From: Beta vulgaris subsp. vulgaris
Lineage: Eukaryota > Streptophyta > Magnoliopsida > Caryophyllales > Amaranthaceae
Direction of reading: 5' to 3'
Length of the DNA stretch: 64,000 bases
NCBI RefSeq assembly: GCF_026745355.1
Contig: NC_079204.1
Location: 50,290,285-50,354,284 of the forward strand
The position numbers and the translations under genes are program-made. The notes beneath the pieces were generated by a model. It worked only from the letters and a program-made list of their open reading frames with translations. It searched no databases and was not told where the DNA came from. This document shows positions 48,975 through 59,805 of this stretch, piece by piece (positions within the stretch are counted from its first letter, which is position 1; each line of letters opens with the position of its first letter).

Positions 48975-49127
48975 TATCATTCACACACAAAAGGCCCAAA
49001 CTACGAACCTCAAACATCCAAAAAACAAAAGCCCAAATGAAAACCCTCACTTCCTCTAACCTACTCCCACATATAAAAACTCCTCATTATACCATTTCCC
49101 ACTTCCTCTCATCTCCCAAAACCCTAA
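48975..49127 (+). promoter_or_regulatory. RPL4 promoter: GGCCCA element, TATA box, telo-box
   Basis: GGCCCA (site II-like, 48,993-48,998), a second gcccaaat at 49,031, TATA-like atataaaaac (49,071-49,080), and a telo-box AAACCCTAA (49,119-49,127) just before the CT-rich leader. Site II plus telo-box is the known signature of plant ribosomal-protein and other growth-coupled genes. Confidence 0.7.
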
Positions 49128-49185
49128 TTCTCCCTCCGCCGTTCCACCTCATTTCTCTCTCCTCCATTTCCCCCCCCAAACAACA

Positions 49186-51629
49186 ATGTCCTCCACAACC
49201 GCCGCCGTGCGACCTCTGGTTTCAATCCAGACAGTCGATTCCGACATGTCAACCGACACAACTCCGACCGCTCCTCTCCCTGACGTCATGAAAGCCCCCA
49301 TTCGACCCGACATCGTCATCTACGTTCACTCCAACATCTCCAAAAACTCCCGACAACCTTACGCTGTCTCCAAAAAAGCCGGCCATCAAACCTCCGCTGA
49401 ATCCTGGGGAACTGGTCGTGCTGTTTCTCGTATTCCACGTGTCCCTGGTGGTGGTACTCACCGTGCAGGACAAGGAGCATTCGGTAACATGTGTCGTGGT
49501 GGTCGTATGTTTGCTCCGACAAAGATCTGGCGTAGGTGGCATCGTATGATTAACGTTAATCAAAAACGATACGCTGTCGTTTCAGCTATTGCTGCTTCTG
49601 CTATACCTTCTCTTGTTCTTGCTAGAGGTCACAAGATCGAATCTGTACCTGAACTTCCTCTTGTTGTTTCTGATTCTATTGAAAGTGTTGAGAAAACTAA
49701 AGATGCTATCAAAGTTTTGAAATCTGTTGGTGCATTTCCTGATGTTGAGAAAGCAGAGAAATCGATTGCGATTCGTGCAGGGAAAGGAAAGATGAGAAAC
49801 AGAAGGTATATTTCTAGGAAGGGACCGCTTATTGTTTACGCTACGGAAGGTTCTAAGTTAGTCAAGGCTTTTAGAAATATTCCTGGAGTGGAAATTTGTC
49901 ATGTTGATAGGTTGAATTTGTTGAAACTTGCACCCGGAGGTCATTTAGGGAGATTTGTTATATGGACTCAAGGTGCATTTGAGAAACTTGATTCGATTTA
50001 TGGTTCGTTTGATAAGGTTTCGGAGAAGAAGAATAAGTACTTGTTGCCTAGGGCTAAGATGTTGAATGGTGATCTTGCTAGGATTATTAATTCTGATGAG
50101 ATTCAGTCTGTTGTTAGACCTATTAAGAAGAACTTTGTTAGGGCTCCAATGAAGAAGAATCCATTGAAGAATTTGAATGTTATGTTGAAGTTGAATCCGT
50201 ATGCTAAGACTGCGAGGAGGATGTCTTTGTTGGCTGAGAAACAAAGGGTTGTTGATAAGGAGAATAAGCTTCAGAAGAAGAGGAAGGTTCTTTCCAAGGT
50301 AGTTTTCTGTGTATTAGATTTTGTTGTTTTTGAATGTCTGCAAGTTTATTGTTTGTGTTCTTACGTGGTTTTGTTATCATTAGTTGAAGTTTTTGTGTTT
50401 GAATTGGTGGGTTCAATGTGCATTTTTTGTTTGACAATTAAGTGTTTGTTGATTTCTGTTTTGGTTTTCGATTTAAGTACGAATTTTTTGTTCAGGTAAT
50501 TAGGATGATCACTCAATGTATGTTTCATCTGTTTCTATGTGTAAGAAGTCGAGTAGTGGTTGTTTCTTGAGGGTTAAAACAGGGGATGAAATGGTTTAAT
50601 TAGTCATGTCTACCAAGGGAAGATTCCTTTGAGGAAAGTTACATGCGAAGTCTATTCAACCCCTACATTAGGAACACAATTTTTAGCCGTGTGATCAGAT
50701 ACTGTGCTTCTGTCCTGCCTTGGACGAAAAATACAAAAATTTAGAGCACAAACACTACTTAGGCTCATGATATCATCGAGAACCAAGTGCTGACGAGCTT
50801 TTTTAATCTTGTGTGTTGCTAATCTTCAAAGCCACATCCAAAGCATCTCTATAAAGACTTACATTTGAATACCTTGGCCTCTTGTCAATCTGCATACCCC
50901 CTCTCACTGGTGTAAGTTTAATCTTCAGTCATTTCTTACTTGCCACACCCATAGCCTTTAGCACACTGTTTGAATTTAGCTAAACGGCAAGGCATCGGTT
51001 CATTAATGGATGTTTCAAAATAAGGCAGTACTGTTTATCTAAAATGAATTGGGTAACCTGCACTTATAATTTCTTCTTCTGATACAATGGAGTTCCCCTC
51101 TTTTATCTTTCTCGGCCTTTTAGAAAAGCTTCATGTGGCTTCTTTTTTTCCTGTTGGCACCAAATGCTGTATTGTTCTCCCGAAACTGTATGGGAACCGC
51201 AAAGCAATGCGTCCTGAATAGTCTTCCATATTATTGGATCACTTATTGTATGCATAACATGTTAGCATAGTAGCTACAAACTAGTCTTCACCTATAAGAT
51301 GTATGGCTGTTTCCCTTTTGATGCTGTGAATTTGCTAGGGCAAGTAGTCTCAAGTTTTTAGTAGTGTGTGTCCATTATGAACACACGATAACGTGTTTTT
51401 CATAATCTCACTTTGGCTCTCAGACTCAAGGTTATGTATTTTAAGTTGTTAGAAGTATAGAAGTTTTGAAATCACTGATTGTGCAAATTTTGCTTGTTTG
51501 CCTAATCTTTATCAGGAGGAGCTTTCTACCATCAAGGCCTCTGGACGTGCTTTCTACAACACCATGATCTCAGATTCAGACTACACAGAGTTTGATGTCT
51601 TCACAAAGTGGCTCGGTGTTTCTCAGTAA
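49186..51629 (+). CDS. RPL4: 60S ribosomal protein L4 (uL4), 408 aa, 2 exons
   Basis: uL4 is a core large-subunit protein that lines the peptide exit tunnel and contacts 23S/25S rRNA. Exon 1 is 49,186-50,298 and exon 2 is 51,516-51,629 (GT-AG, in frame). The 1.2 kb intron lies in the C-terminal eukaryotic extension. Recognisable segments: RPLVSIQTV start, [20 protein letters not shown], the conserved tunnel-loop region ([20 protein letters not shown], then [17 protein letters not shown]), the helical globular core ([32 protein letters not shown]) and a lysine-rich tail. It ends [17 protein letters not shown]. Length matches plant RPL4 (about 406). The start codon follows a CT-rich leader, and no upstream ATG is in frame. 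Confidence 0.95.
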
Positions 51630-52561
51630 TTTTGATTTCTAGCTACAGTTTTGTTAGATACATTTGGTTAAGTTTCTGAGTTTTGGGTTCACGGAGACTT
51701 TTTTAAGAAAGAAGAAATTTGTGCTTATAGCTGTTGTAGTTGCAAGGCTATTACTGATACTTAATCGACTCTTGAGTATTTGTTGCTCTAGTTTCTATTG
51801 TATGATTTTTCTCCTAAATTTCATGTTGCATCTCGTTTATTCATGCCCGTATCTTCCCATGAAGTTTTAGCTTTCTTAGGATATTCACTTCAGGTTGAAC
51901 GCTTTCTAACTAAGTTTGATAGTAGCTGAAGAACTCACTTGTGTGCGTACCTTGCATCTTATTGGATGTATGCTTGACTCGTTCCTCTAATGATGCATCT
52001 GAAACTATCAACTTCATCACGGCAATAGTGCAATAGTTGTATTAGAGTTTTATCATGTCCATACCTGCAGTCTGCATCTGATCCATTGTCTGCAATCTAT
52101 TGACACCTTGTCGTGAAGACGTGAAGTTGTCGGTGAGCTCCCTATATCTAACAACGCTAGTGTAAGATGGGATAAGTTGAACAGAAATAGGCACCATAGT
52201 CCATAATTCTATTGATCAGTGTCTGGTCCAGGTGAGCGAATCCAAATCTTCTCTAGGTGGGTAATAGCAGCAATTTGCTGGATATATGTGGTGGCAGCAG
52301 CTCTAAGTCTGACTTCTTCAGTGCAGTGGCTGCACAAGGCCACCAGTCGGAGATTGTGCTTATATTGTTGTTTTGGTTCTTGGAGGAAGTGAAGTGGCAA
52401 TGTACTGATTGTCTTGTGTTAATTTTGAGTGGTACAGTACCATCAATTTTGGATTGAACTTCAGGAGATTATGACGAAAATGCAAAACTGCTTTTAGAGA
52501 TTGTAGTGTTGAGATTGCTAATGCATTGGTGAGAGGATGAGGAGCATGCAGCGTATAAAAC
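51630..52561. other. RPL4 3' flank and intergenic DNA
   Basis: No further gene seen. The short ORFs show no family feature. Confidence 0.5.
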
Positions 52562-52569
52562 GAGGTAGC

Positions 52570-53441
52570 TAGGGGTGTAAGTGGATTGGACTGGATTGGA
52601 CTTTGTCAAATTCAAATCCAGTCCAAAGTTTTTTGGACTCGAGAAATTGAGTCCAAGTTCGATCCAAATATTTTTTAGTCCAGTCCAATTCAGTCCGATA
52701 ATTTTTTCTTGAGTTCGAATTCAGTCTAGTCCGATTATTATATCTTTTTTTCCGATTTAGATTCAATAATTCACAACGTTTTTTGAGATGCTTGAGCATT
52801 TGACATCTGATTCAATTATCAATATTCACAAATTAGATTGAAAGCTTAAATTAAAGTAAAATACTATGAATAAAAAGTTGAATTAGATGTTTACCTTGAT
52901 CTAAGTTGAGGGGAAGCAAAGAGACTGACAATTAATCTCAGGGAAAAATACAAAATGCAAGAGTCGAGACAGCGAGGTAGAAAGAAAATGGACAGTAAGA
53001 GGAAGTGAGTAGTAAGAACTGAGGAGTGCAGTGAGATAGAATTAGTCGGCTACTAGCCTACTACTGCGGTACTGTTAGTATAATTTACTTATTTAACAAA
53101 TGGAGTTAAGTGCAATAGTTTGGCGCTAAGTAAAATTGTCTGGCGCCAGTTGAAATATTTAGAGAGGGAAGGTTGAAAACTCCAAAATTTTAAAAGTAGT
53201 ATCAATTTTTTTTAATATATATGTTATATGTATTAAATATATATTATATATAAAAATATTTTTGGACTGGACTGGACTTATTGGACTCCAAAGGAATGAG
53301 TCCAAATCCAGTCCAAAAATATTTGGACTCGAAAATTTGAGTTTGAGTCCAGTTCGGAAAATTTTCAGTCCAGTCTAGTCCGACAAGTTTGGACTGGACT
53401 GGATTGGACTCTGGACTTTTCATAGTCCACTTACACCCCTA
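52570..53441. mobile_element. hAT-like non-autonomous element (872 bp)
   Basis: Ends TAGGGGTGTAAGTGGATTGG / CCACTTACACCCCTA with subterminal clusters of GGACTGGA/TCCAGTCC. A perfect 8 bp target duplication GAGGTAGC lies at 52,562-52,569 and 53,442-53,449. No transposase. Nearly identical throughout to 61,765-62,653. Confidence 0.9.
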
Positions 53442-53464
53442 GAGGTAGCAATAATATAGAACAG

Positions 53465-54540
53465 AGTAGAGCTGATCAACTACAGTTTGGCCCGATTTTT
53501 GGGCAGGTTTGGGCAGAATATGTTTGGCCTGCGGTCGGGCTCAGTCCGGCTCAATATTTTGCTTTGGGCTGGGCTTTATATAAGCCAAAAATGACTTTTT
53601 AATCTTTGGGCCGGGCTTGATTTTGGCCTGAAAAGCCCGCTCATTTTGGCTCGAAGTAGCTAGCTTTGGGCACAAAAATTTGGCCTACCCCAACCAATGA
53701 GCAATATTTTTTGGCACGGTGCGGCTCCTGAATCCTGATTACCTCTCTAACAGAGTAATTGCTAGAAGTTGCAAATACGCAAACATGTATGTAAGACTAT
53801 TAAGAAACTTAAAAGGCCCCTGTTTTTTTTTTTTTTTGGTTTTTGTTTTCTTCTTATTGTTAAAATAAGCGTGCTGGTGCCCACAGGGAACGAAATGAAG
53901 TTTGAGGAGGGAAGAGACCACCTTTTTTATTTTGTAAATCTGGCTTTTCGCTCATGTAGAAAGCTGAATCTCCAAGAAATTGTGTTTCTTTTACTAAATA
54001 ACCACTAATATGAGCACATAAGAGCACCATTATTCATGAGTGAAAAACTCAATCATCCCACTCTCTTTCTAACTTTCTCTCTTTAAAAAATAGCATCCCA
54101 CAGTCTTTCCCCACTCATCTCCTTAACCATGAACCATTTTTCAATCATCCCAACTACTTTTACCTACTCAACTATTTTTTTTTTCCACCCAACTACTTTT
54201 TCTCTCTCTATCACCCCATCACCATTATATAATATTTTTATTATTTACGTTTTAATAATATTAAATATTCATTACTAATTGATAAAAAAATTAATTTATA
54301 AATACATAATTAGCGTTTTTAGCATTAACTAAATTAAATGTAAAAAAAATTGACACTTGTCAAATTCTGACAGGTGAGAGAAATAATGCAATTATAAATA
54401 TTAAAAATGTCATTTTGAGCGGGCTTTTCAGGCCAAAATCAAGCCGGGCCAAAATGCGTCGGCTTTATACAAGCAAAATATTTGAAGGTCACCTTTATCA
54501 TTTTTCTTTGTGAGTATAAATCCACATGCAATGTACAATA
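53465..54540. mobile_element. Decayed inverted-repeat element truncated by the copia region
   Basis: gggccgggcttgattttggc, then ctgaaaagcccgctc (about 53,612-53,646) recurs inverted at about 54,414-54,450. The outer left part is rich in GGCCCG/GGGCTG motifs. The middle holds a CT-rich segment (54,010-54,220). The right end is not found before the copia remnant. Confidence 0.5.
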
Positions 54541-55111
54541 TTCACCCCCCCATAGGCCGAGGTACTAATTCCCATGTCCCTGTATTAATGAAAGCATATA
54601 TTCATCATGCATCACAGCATTCCAATTAGGATCAGTCAAGGCTTGTTTGTGATTTTTAGGAAGTGGAGAATGATGAATAGGAATAGAAGAAGAAGAAATA
54701 GTGTTTAGAGCATATTTGGGGTTGGGTTTTAAAACTCCTGATTTGGACCTGGTAATAGGCTGGTATGCATAGGATGAAGGGAGGGAGGTGGGCGTGTGGG
54801 CCTAATAGCAGCACTAAGAGAGTGATGGTTGTAGCGAGTTTGTGAGAGAGAGTGGGCCTGGGTTCGGATGAGGGATGAAGGGGAATTTGTGGGTCGCGGG
54901 GCCTGGACACGCTGGGGGTCTGCGCTAGGGAGGGTAAGGGTGGGCTTGTAGCGCACGCCTAGGCTGTAGTGGATGGTTGGGCTGCAGGAGGAGGCTGGGC
55001 CGCATTAATGGTGGGAAGGAAACCAATGGGTTGGGAGAAAGGCGCCTAAAAGGGTAAAATTAAGGGACTGGACCCATAATCCTCTAAAAAGGCATAATCA
55101 GTAGGTCGAAA

Positions 55112-56480
55112 TTAGCCTAAATTGGCAAAAGAAAATGTAGATTCATCAAAAGTGACATGTCGGGAAATAATAATTTTATTTGTTGCCAACTCAAGACATC
55201 TATATGCCCGGTGATGGAGAGTATAACCAAGAAACACACATGGATTGGAACGAGGTGCTAATTTGCGAGGAGTAGTGGCTATTAAATTTGGAAAACATAG
55301 ACACTCAAACACCCGAATATGATCATAGGAGGGGATGATGTGACATAATACTTCGGCCGGGGGAGATTACTGAGAGCCTTAGTAGGTAAGAGATTAACAA
55401 GGTATGTTGCCGTTTCAAGAGATTCAACCCAATATTGTGGAGGAATAGACACATGACAAAGAAGTGAGCGGGACATATTATATAGAGTTTTGATCATGCT
55501 TTCAGCTTTCCCATTTTGTGACGATGTATGTGGGAAAGAGAAGTGAAAAATGATGCCATGTTTGACACAAAAAAATTTAGAAGGGATATTATCGAATTCC
55601 CGCCCATGATTAGAGATGGCAATATCCGGTGGACCACCCGGTCACCCGATCCATCCGTCTTAATGGACGGGTGAAAAACCCGGATTAAACGGATGGTGAA
55701 CGGGTGACGAATTAACGGATGTGGGTGATGGATCGGATTCGGGTGGACAATTTTCATCCATCACCCGATCCGTTAATCCGACCCATCACCCGTTTATTTA
55801 AAAAAAACATTTTTTAGGTCCGATCCTCAAGGCCCAACTAAATGTCCAAAATCTAAAAGCCCAATGCTCAACCTAATTTTCCTAATTTCTGTATGTGAAT
55901 TACTGTGATTTTGAACTTAATTTGAATTGTGATTGTGGATCTATGATTTTGTCGGTTGAAACTTTATTATTCTGAAATTTTATGGTTAGCATTATTTTGA
56001 GGTAATTTCACCCGATTATAACCCGATCCATCCGTTCACCCGGAAGTAAATGGATGGATGGATTCGGGTGGTGATTTTTCCGGGTGATGGATGGATCGGG
56101 TGGTGCGGATGGTATCGGGTGGTGCGGATGGTAGCGAGTGATGGATGCGGGTGATGCTCCACCCGCCCCGAACCCGATCCATTTACATCTCTACCCATGA
56201 TCACACTGAAAAGCTTTTATGGGTCTTTCAAACTGAGTATGGACATACTGGCGAAAATTTATGAAGTGTTGGTAGACTTCAGACTTAAATTTGAGGGGTA
56301 TGGTCCACACATAATGAGTATAATCATTCGAAAGGACCAAATAATATTTATGACCTTGAGAGCTACGAATAGGAGATGTCCATAAATCAGCATGAATAAT
56401 ATCAAAAGCAGAAATCGTATTACTATTTGAAGGTTGAAACGGTAAACGAATATGTTTGCCTACTTGACAAGAATTGCAAA
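55112..56480 (-). pseudogene. copia integrase region, interrupted by a hAT element
   Basis: From 56,480 downwards: zinc-finger tail FCNSCQVGKHIRLPF, then the catalytic core start (AFDIIHADLWTSPIRSSQGH, KYYLVLSNDYTHYVW) with the first catalytic Asp in HADLW. The second motif QCDHG|REFDN is split by the insertion at 55,611-56,193. Beyond it are PHTSSQNGKAES (third motif region), YWVESLETATYLVNLLPTKA and the C-terminal NPCVFLGYTLHHRAYRCLE. Stops and frameshifts make it inactive. Confidence 0.85.
55611..56193. mobile_element. hAT-like non-autonomous element (583 bp) inside the copia integrase
   Basis: Ends TAGAGATGGCAATATCCGG / GATCCATTTACATCTCTA with a perfect 8 bp duplication CCCATGAT (55,603-55,610; 56,194-56,201). 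Subterminal clusters of CACCCGATCC/GGATCGGGTG. It is younger than the copia copy. Confidence 0.92.
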
Positions 56481-57293
56481 AATCAGAGATAGGTCATTTA
56501 TTACAATGTATTAATCTTTAGACCTAAGAAAATTTTAAACTTGAGAGTCTGGATGTCCAAGGCGACTATGCCATGTTCGTGATGAAGTGGCCGTGAGGGC
56601 GGTAGCTAAGCATGTGGAAGCTTGAGGACAAGTTACTGGATAGAGCTCCCCCCGAACTATTGTATCTCATATGCCTATAATATTCCCCGTGCGAAGGTCC
56701 TTCACACAAAAAACCAAAAGGATGAAATTCAATGGAGGCATTATTATGAGTGGTAAATTTTCGGAAGAAAATAAGGTTTTTGATTATTTGTGGGGCAAAA
56801 AAAACATCATGCAGGGATAATGGTGGGTGAGGGTTGGTGAGGTTGAGTGACCTTAACCTAACACATGAATGCGATGACCATTACCAACCAATATATGATT
56901 AGGAGTGCTTAAATTAAATAAGGGTATAAGAGTACATGAAGAATTTGTCATATGAGCAGTCGCACCTGAATCCATGTACTAAGAATTATTTGGCGGCAGT
57001 GTCATGGTAGCAGACGAATTTGCTAAGTCAGTCAAGGTCATAGTAGGCCCATGATCTGGATATGTGTGTAAGAAGTTTGGTGGGCCTGGGGATAAAACTC
57101 GACTAGCTGGAGAGGGCCCATATGTCGTGGGATAGGGTTGTCTAAAATAGTGAGGCTGCTGTGGAAATGGGGATGGAGAAGGATCCCATGCCTAGGCCCA
57201 ATAAGGAGGAGCAGACAAGACCTGTTGTGGTGAAAGCCCAACCCAATTCATGGGAGCAGCCTGCTGGGCTGGTGAAGGAGCAACCATCGAGTG

Positions 57294-58100
57294 TTATTGC
57301 TGCTGGGTCGATCTGTGGCGCCCACGACCACCCCAACATCCCCTGCCGCGACCACTACCACCACCACCACGGTGGTTGGTCTGCTGTTGTTGCGATGGTG
57401 GTGTTGTGCTGGCGGTTGCAGCTACGGCCGGTGGCCCTTGAGCCACAAAAGTGGAGGTTTGAGGGACGAAGTCTTGTGCCCGGCGCGATTCTTCAAGTAA
57501 AAGACGCAATCTTGCAAATTCAAACGAAGGTAGAGGCTCCATTTGTTGGAGCATAGTTGCTACAACATCAAAATCTGTACCGTTAAGGTTGGAAACGAGT
57601 CGAAGAACCAATTGCTCCGAAATAGGTTGGTCAAGATTTGCAAGTTGATCCTTTAAAGATTTTAATTTTGTGCAATACGTCGAGACATCCGAAAAATTGG
57701 ACAATTGTAGAGAATTGAATTGGTTTTCAAGATAGAATACCCTGGTATGCTTATCATCTTGAAAAATCGCCTTCCATTTGTCCCAAAAGAGCTTGTGCGG
57801 AATCCCCACGACAAAGAACATTTTGTAATAGATCATATGAAATAGTACCACAAATCCATTGTTCAATAATGGATTTCATATAATGTCAGATATATTCAAG
57901 GAACGAGGAATTTTGGGATCAATATGATCCAAAATATTGAAAGCATGTAAGTGTGTTTCAAACAACTCTACCCAATTGGAATAGTGAACCTTTTCTCGAT
58001 CAAGAATTAACGGGATGGCATTCCATATATTGTTGATAGAAAGTGCCGGATGAAATTCAGTAGATGCAGTAGGGGAGGGTTGAGCATCTTCCTTGGTCAT
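57294..58100 (-). pseudogene. copia gag (UBN2-type), broken
   Basis: It starts at ATG 58,098-58,100 (MTKEDAQPSPTAS; HYSNWVELFETHLHAF). A stop occurs near 57,876, and the frame reopens at 57,866 with the gag helical domain (WKAIFQDDKHTRVFYLENQF; STYCTKLKSLKDQLANLDQP; LRLVSNLNGTDFDVVATML), then a Gly/Arg-rich segment. The + strand ORFs across 57,161-57,556 are antisense shadows. Confidence 0.8.
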
Positions 58101-58312
58101 GGTGGATCACACATGGCCAAGATCCAATTTTGGATGATAGAAGTGGCGCAACAATCTAGCACACTTGGAGAAATTGGTGGGAAGTACGTGGCTTATATGT
58201 GCAAGAAGCACAATAAGGGAGGCGCAAAAAAACGAAAAGAAATACCGCGGAAATACGATGGGATATGCGCAGGAGCCAAGAAAAATTAAGTAAATTTATG
58301 GAAAACCTATAA

Positions 58313-58323
58313 CTATGATACCA
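58313..58323 (-). promoter_or_regulatory. copia primer-binding site
   Basis: The minus strand reads TGGTATCATAG immediately after the LTR. This matches the initiator tRNA-Met primer site usual in copia elements (TGGTATCAGAG) with one change. Confidence 0.75.
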
Positions 58324-58478
58324 TGCTAGATTTGAAAAAACTCCTCAATTAAAGTGATTACATCAACATTTATAGTGTTACATCCTAGGATAGTCCTATT
58401 ATGATTTAAGAAACCTATACAAAGTATATCTCTAGGGACAAAATATATCATAACTATATTTATATTCATTCAGTATCA
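58324..58478 (-). repeat. copia 5' LTR (155 bp)
   Basis: The minus strand starts TGATACTGAATG and ends CAAATCTAGCA, directly followed by the primer-binding site. No partner 3' LTR is in the window. Confidence 0.75.
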
Positions 58479-58631
58479 ACCGCCGATAGCAATGACTAAT
58501 CCCCTCTCACCGGGTGCTCCACTTAAACGTAAAGGGCCAGCCAAGAATCTCCCCAAAGGTTGGGGATCAAACTCTTGACCAATTAGTTAAGGGATAAAGT
58601 GAGCAACCACTATACCAAGACCACTTGGTTT
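58479..58631 (-). mobile_element. tRNA-derived SINE (minus strand), 3' part cut by the copia LTR
   Basis: On the minus strand: A-box TGGTATAGTGG (58,608-58,618), B-box region GGTCAAGAGTTTGATCCCC (58,562-58,580), then the SINE body up to 58,479 where the copia LTR begins. No 3' tail is visible, consistent with a copia insertion inside the SINE. Confidence 0.8.
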
Positions 58632-58760
58632 CGATTGTTAGAATTAGATACATGTTTTTATGATATGAGTTGCTAGCAAGAGTTATGGTTATACATGATT
58701 TTAAGGGTATTTTTGTCGAATCGCAAAGCAATTGATTTGGTCAAAAGGGGATCAAACATA

Positions 58761-59023
58761 ACTACTACCTCCGGCCCATAATATAGTGCTTGTTTTCTAT
58801 CTTGAGGTCAAACCTTAAAAATTTTGACCAAAATATTCTCATTTGTTTATATAAAAAATCATATTCATGTGGGATCTTCGATTCGCCTAAATGTGTAATT
58901 TTATAATATCAACTTTTTATATTTTTTTTTATTAATGAGGGATTGAAGATATCGAAGGTCAAATATTTATCTGGGAGATCGTGTAAAAAAGAAACAAGCA
59001 CTATATTATAAGACGAAGGGAGT
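58761..59023. mobile_element. Stowaway-like MITE
   Basis: Ends actacctccggcccataata / tattataagacgaagggagt, with gtgcttgttt / aaacaagcac inside. Related to 13,667-13,929. Confidence 0.75.
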
Positions 59024-59046
59024 AATAAATAAGAATGAAGCTGAAT

Positions 59047-59270
59047 TCTCCCTCCATTTTAAATTATAAGACACGCACAATGTTTGAGGTTGAACTTTGA
59101 CGGTTAATTATTCTCAATCCATGTTGATAAAAATTAGAATAAGTAATATTATTATAGTAATTTTTTAAGACAAATCTAATCATATATTATATGCGTTTTA
59201 TTATAAGAGAATATTACTTAACCTTATTTTCTTTTTCTTACATCACTGTTTAGGATATACGAGTAACATA
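59047..59270. mobile_element. One-ended Stowaway-like fragment
   Basis: Left end tctccctccattttaaattataagacacg and typical internal motif gacaaatctaatcatat, but no clear right end. Confidence 0.4.
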
Positions 59271-59344
59271 TAACTACAATGTGCCTACTTCCTAAACTTC
59301 TTGTAGCTTCACTTACCATATTTAGTTTTCCTTGTTACGCTTTT

Positions 59345-59460
59345 GTTAAAATAAAAAAAAGTTGTTTGGGTGATCGGTTCGAGAAAATCCCGAATTTCGG
59401 TCCACCAAATCACCGATCCAGCCGGATCCGACCCGGTCCTGGATCGGTGGACACCCCTAA
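59345..59460. mobile_element. hAT-like end fragment
   Basis: GC-rich stretch (gatccagccggatccgaccc) ending ggatcggtggacacccctaaa. This is one hAT-like terminus without a partner. Confidence 0.4.
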
Positions 59461-59805
59461 ATACAATCACAATTTGCATTATAGACAATTGATTCGTCTT
59501 AGGCAAAATGAAAAAGCCTAATTTCTAGGAGTTACTTTTCATAATCAATTTGTAATGCGTCTGTATTATTCTTTCATACCGATCTAACATCTGTTGCGAT
59601 CATCATCAGATTGTCATTCGCTTTTAGCTGTTTCCTAATAGTTTTTTTTGCAAAAACAATTAAAAAGTTAGATCTAGCAAACATCTATAGTGTTTGAATC
59701 AATCTAGGAGGTCCCGATACAATTTACTAAAACTAGCTGAGAATTAATTGAGAGTTAGATGGCGAATTGGGGACTCCTACATCCGAGGTGGGGGTGCTTA
59801 TGAGT

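Larger units (their letters stand above)
54541..58478 (-). mobile_element. Truncated Ty1/copia LTR retrotransposon
   Basis: Read on the minus strand: 5' LTR (58,324-58,478), primer-binding site, gag, degraded protease/GAG-pre region, integrase, then only the start of reverse transcriptase near 54,545-54,660 (DPNWNAVMHDEY, then a frameshifted TWELVPRPMG-like motif). The rest of RT, RNase H and the 3' LTR are absent. Integrase upstream of RT defines copia. A hAT element is inserted in the integrase, and the LTR abuts a SINE. Confidence 0.85.

Noticed and set aside
57161..57556. 131-codon + strand ORF
   Set aside because: Antisense to the copia gag Gly/Arg-rich and helical regions.
58050..58289. 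79-codon + strand ORF
   Set aside because: Lies over the copia leader and start of gag in antisense; no recognisable features.
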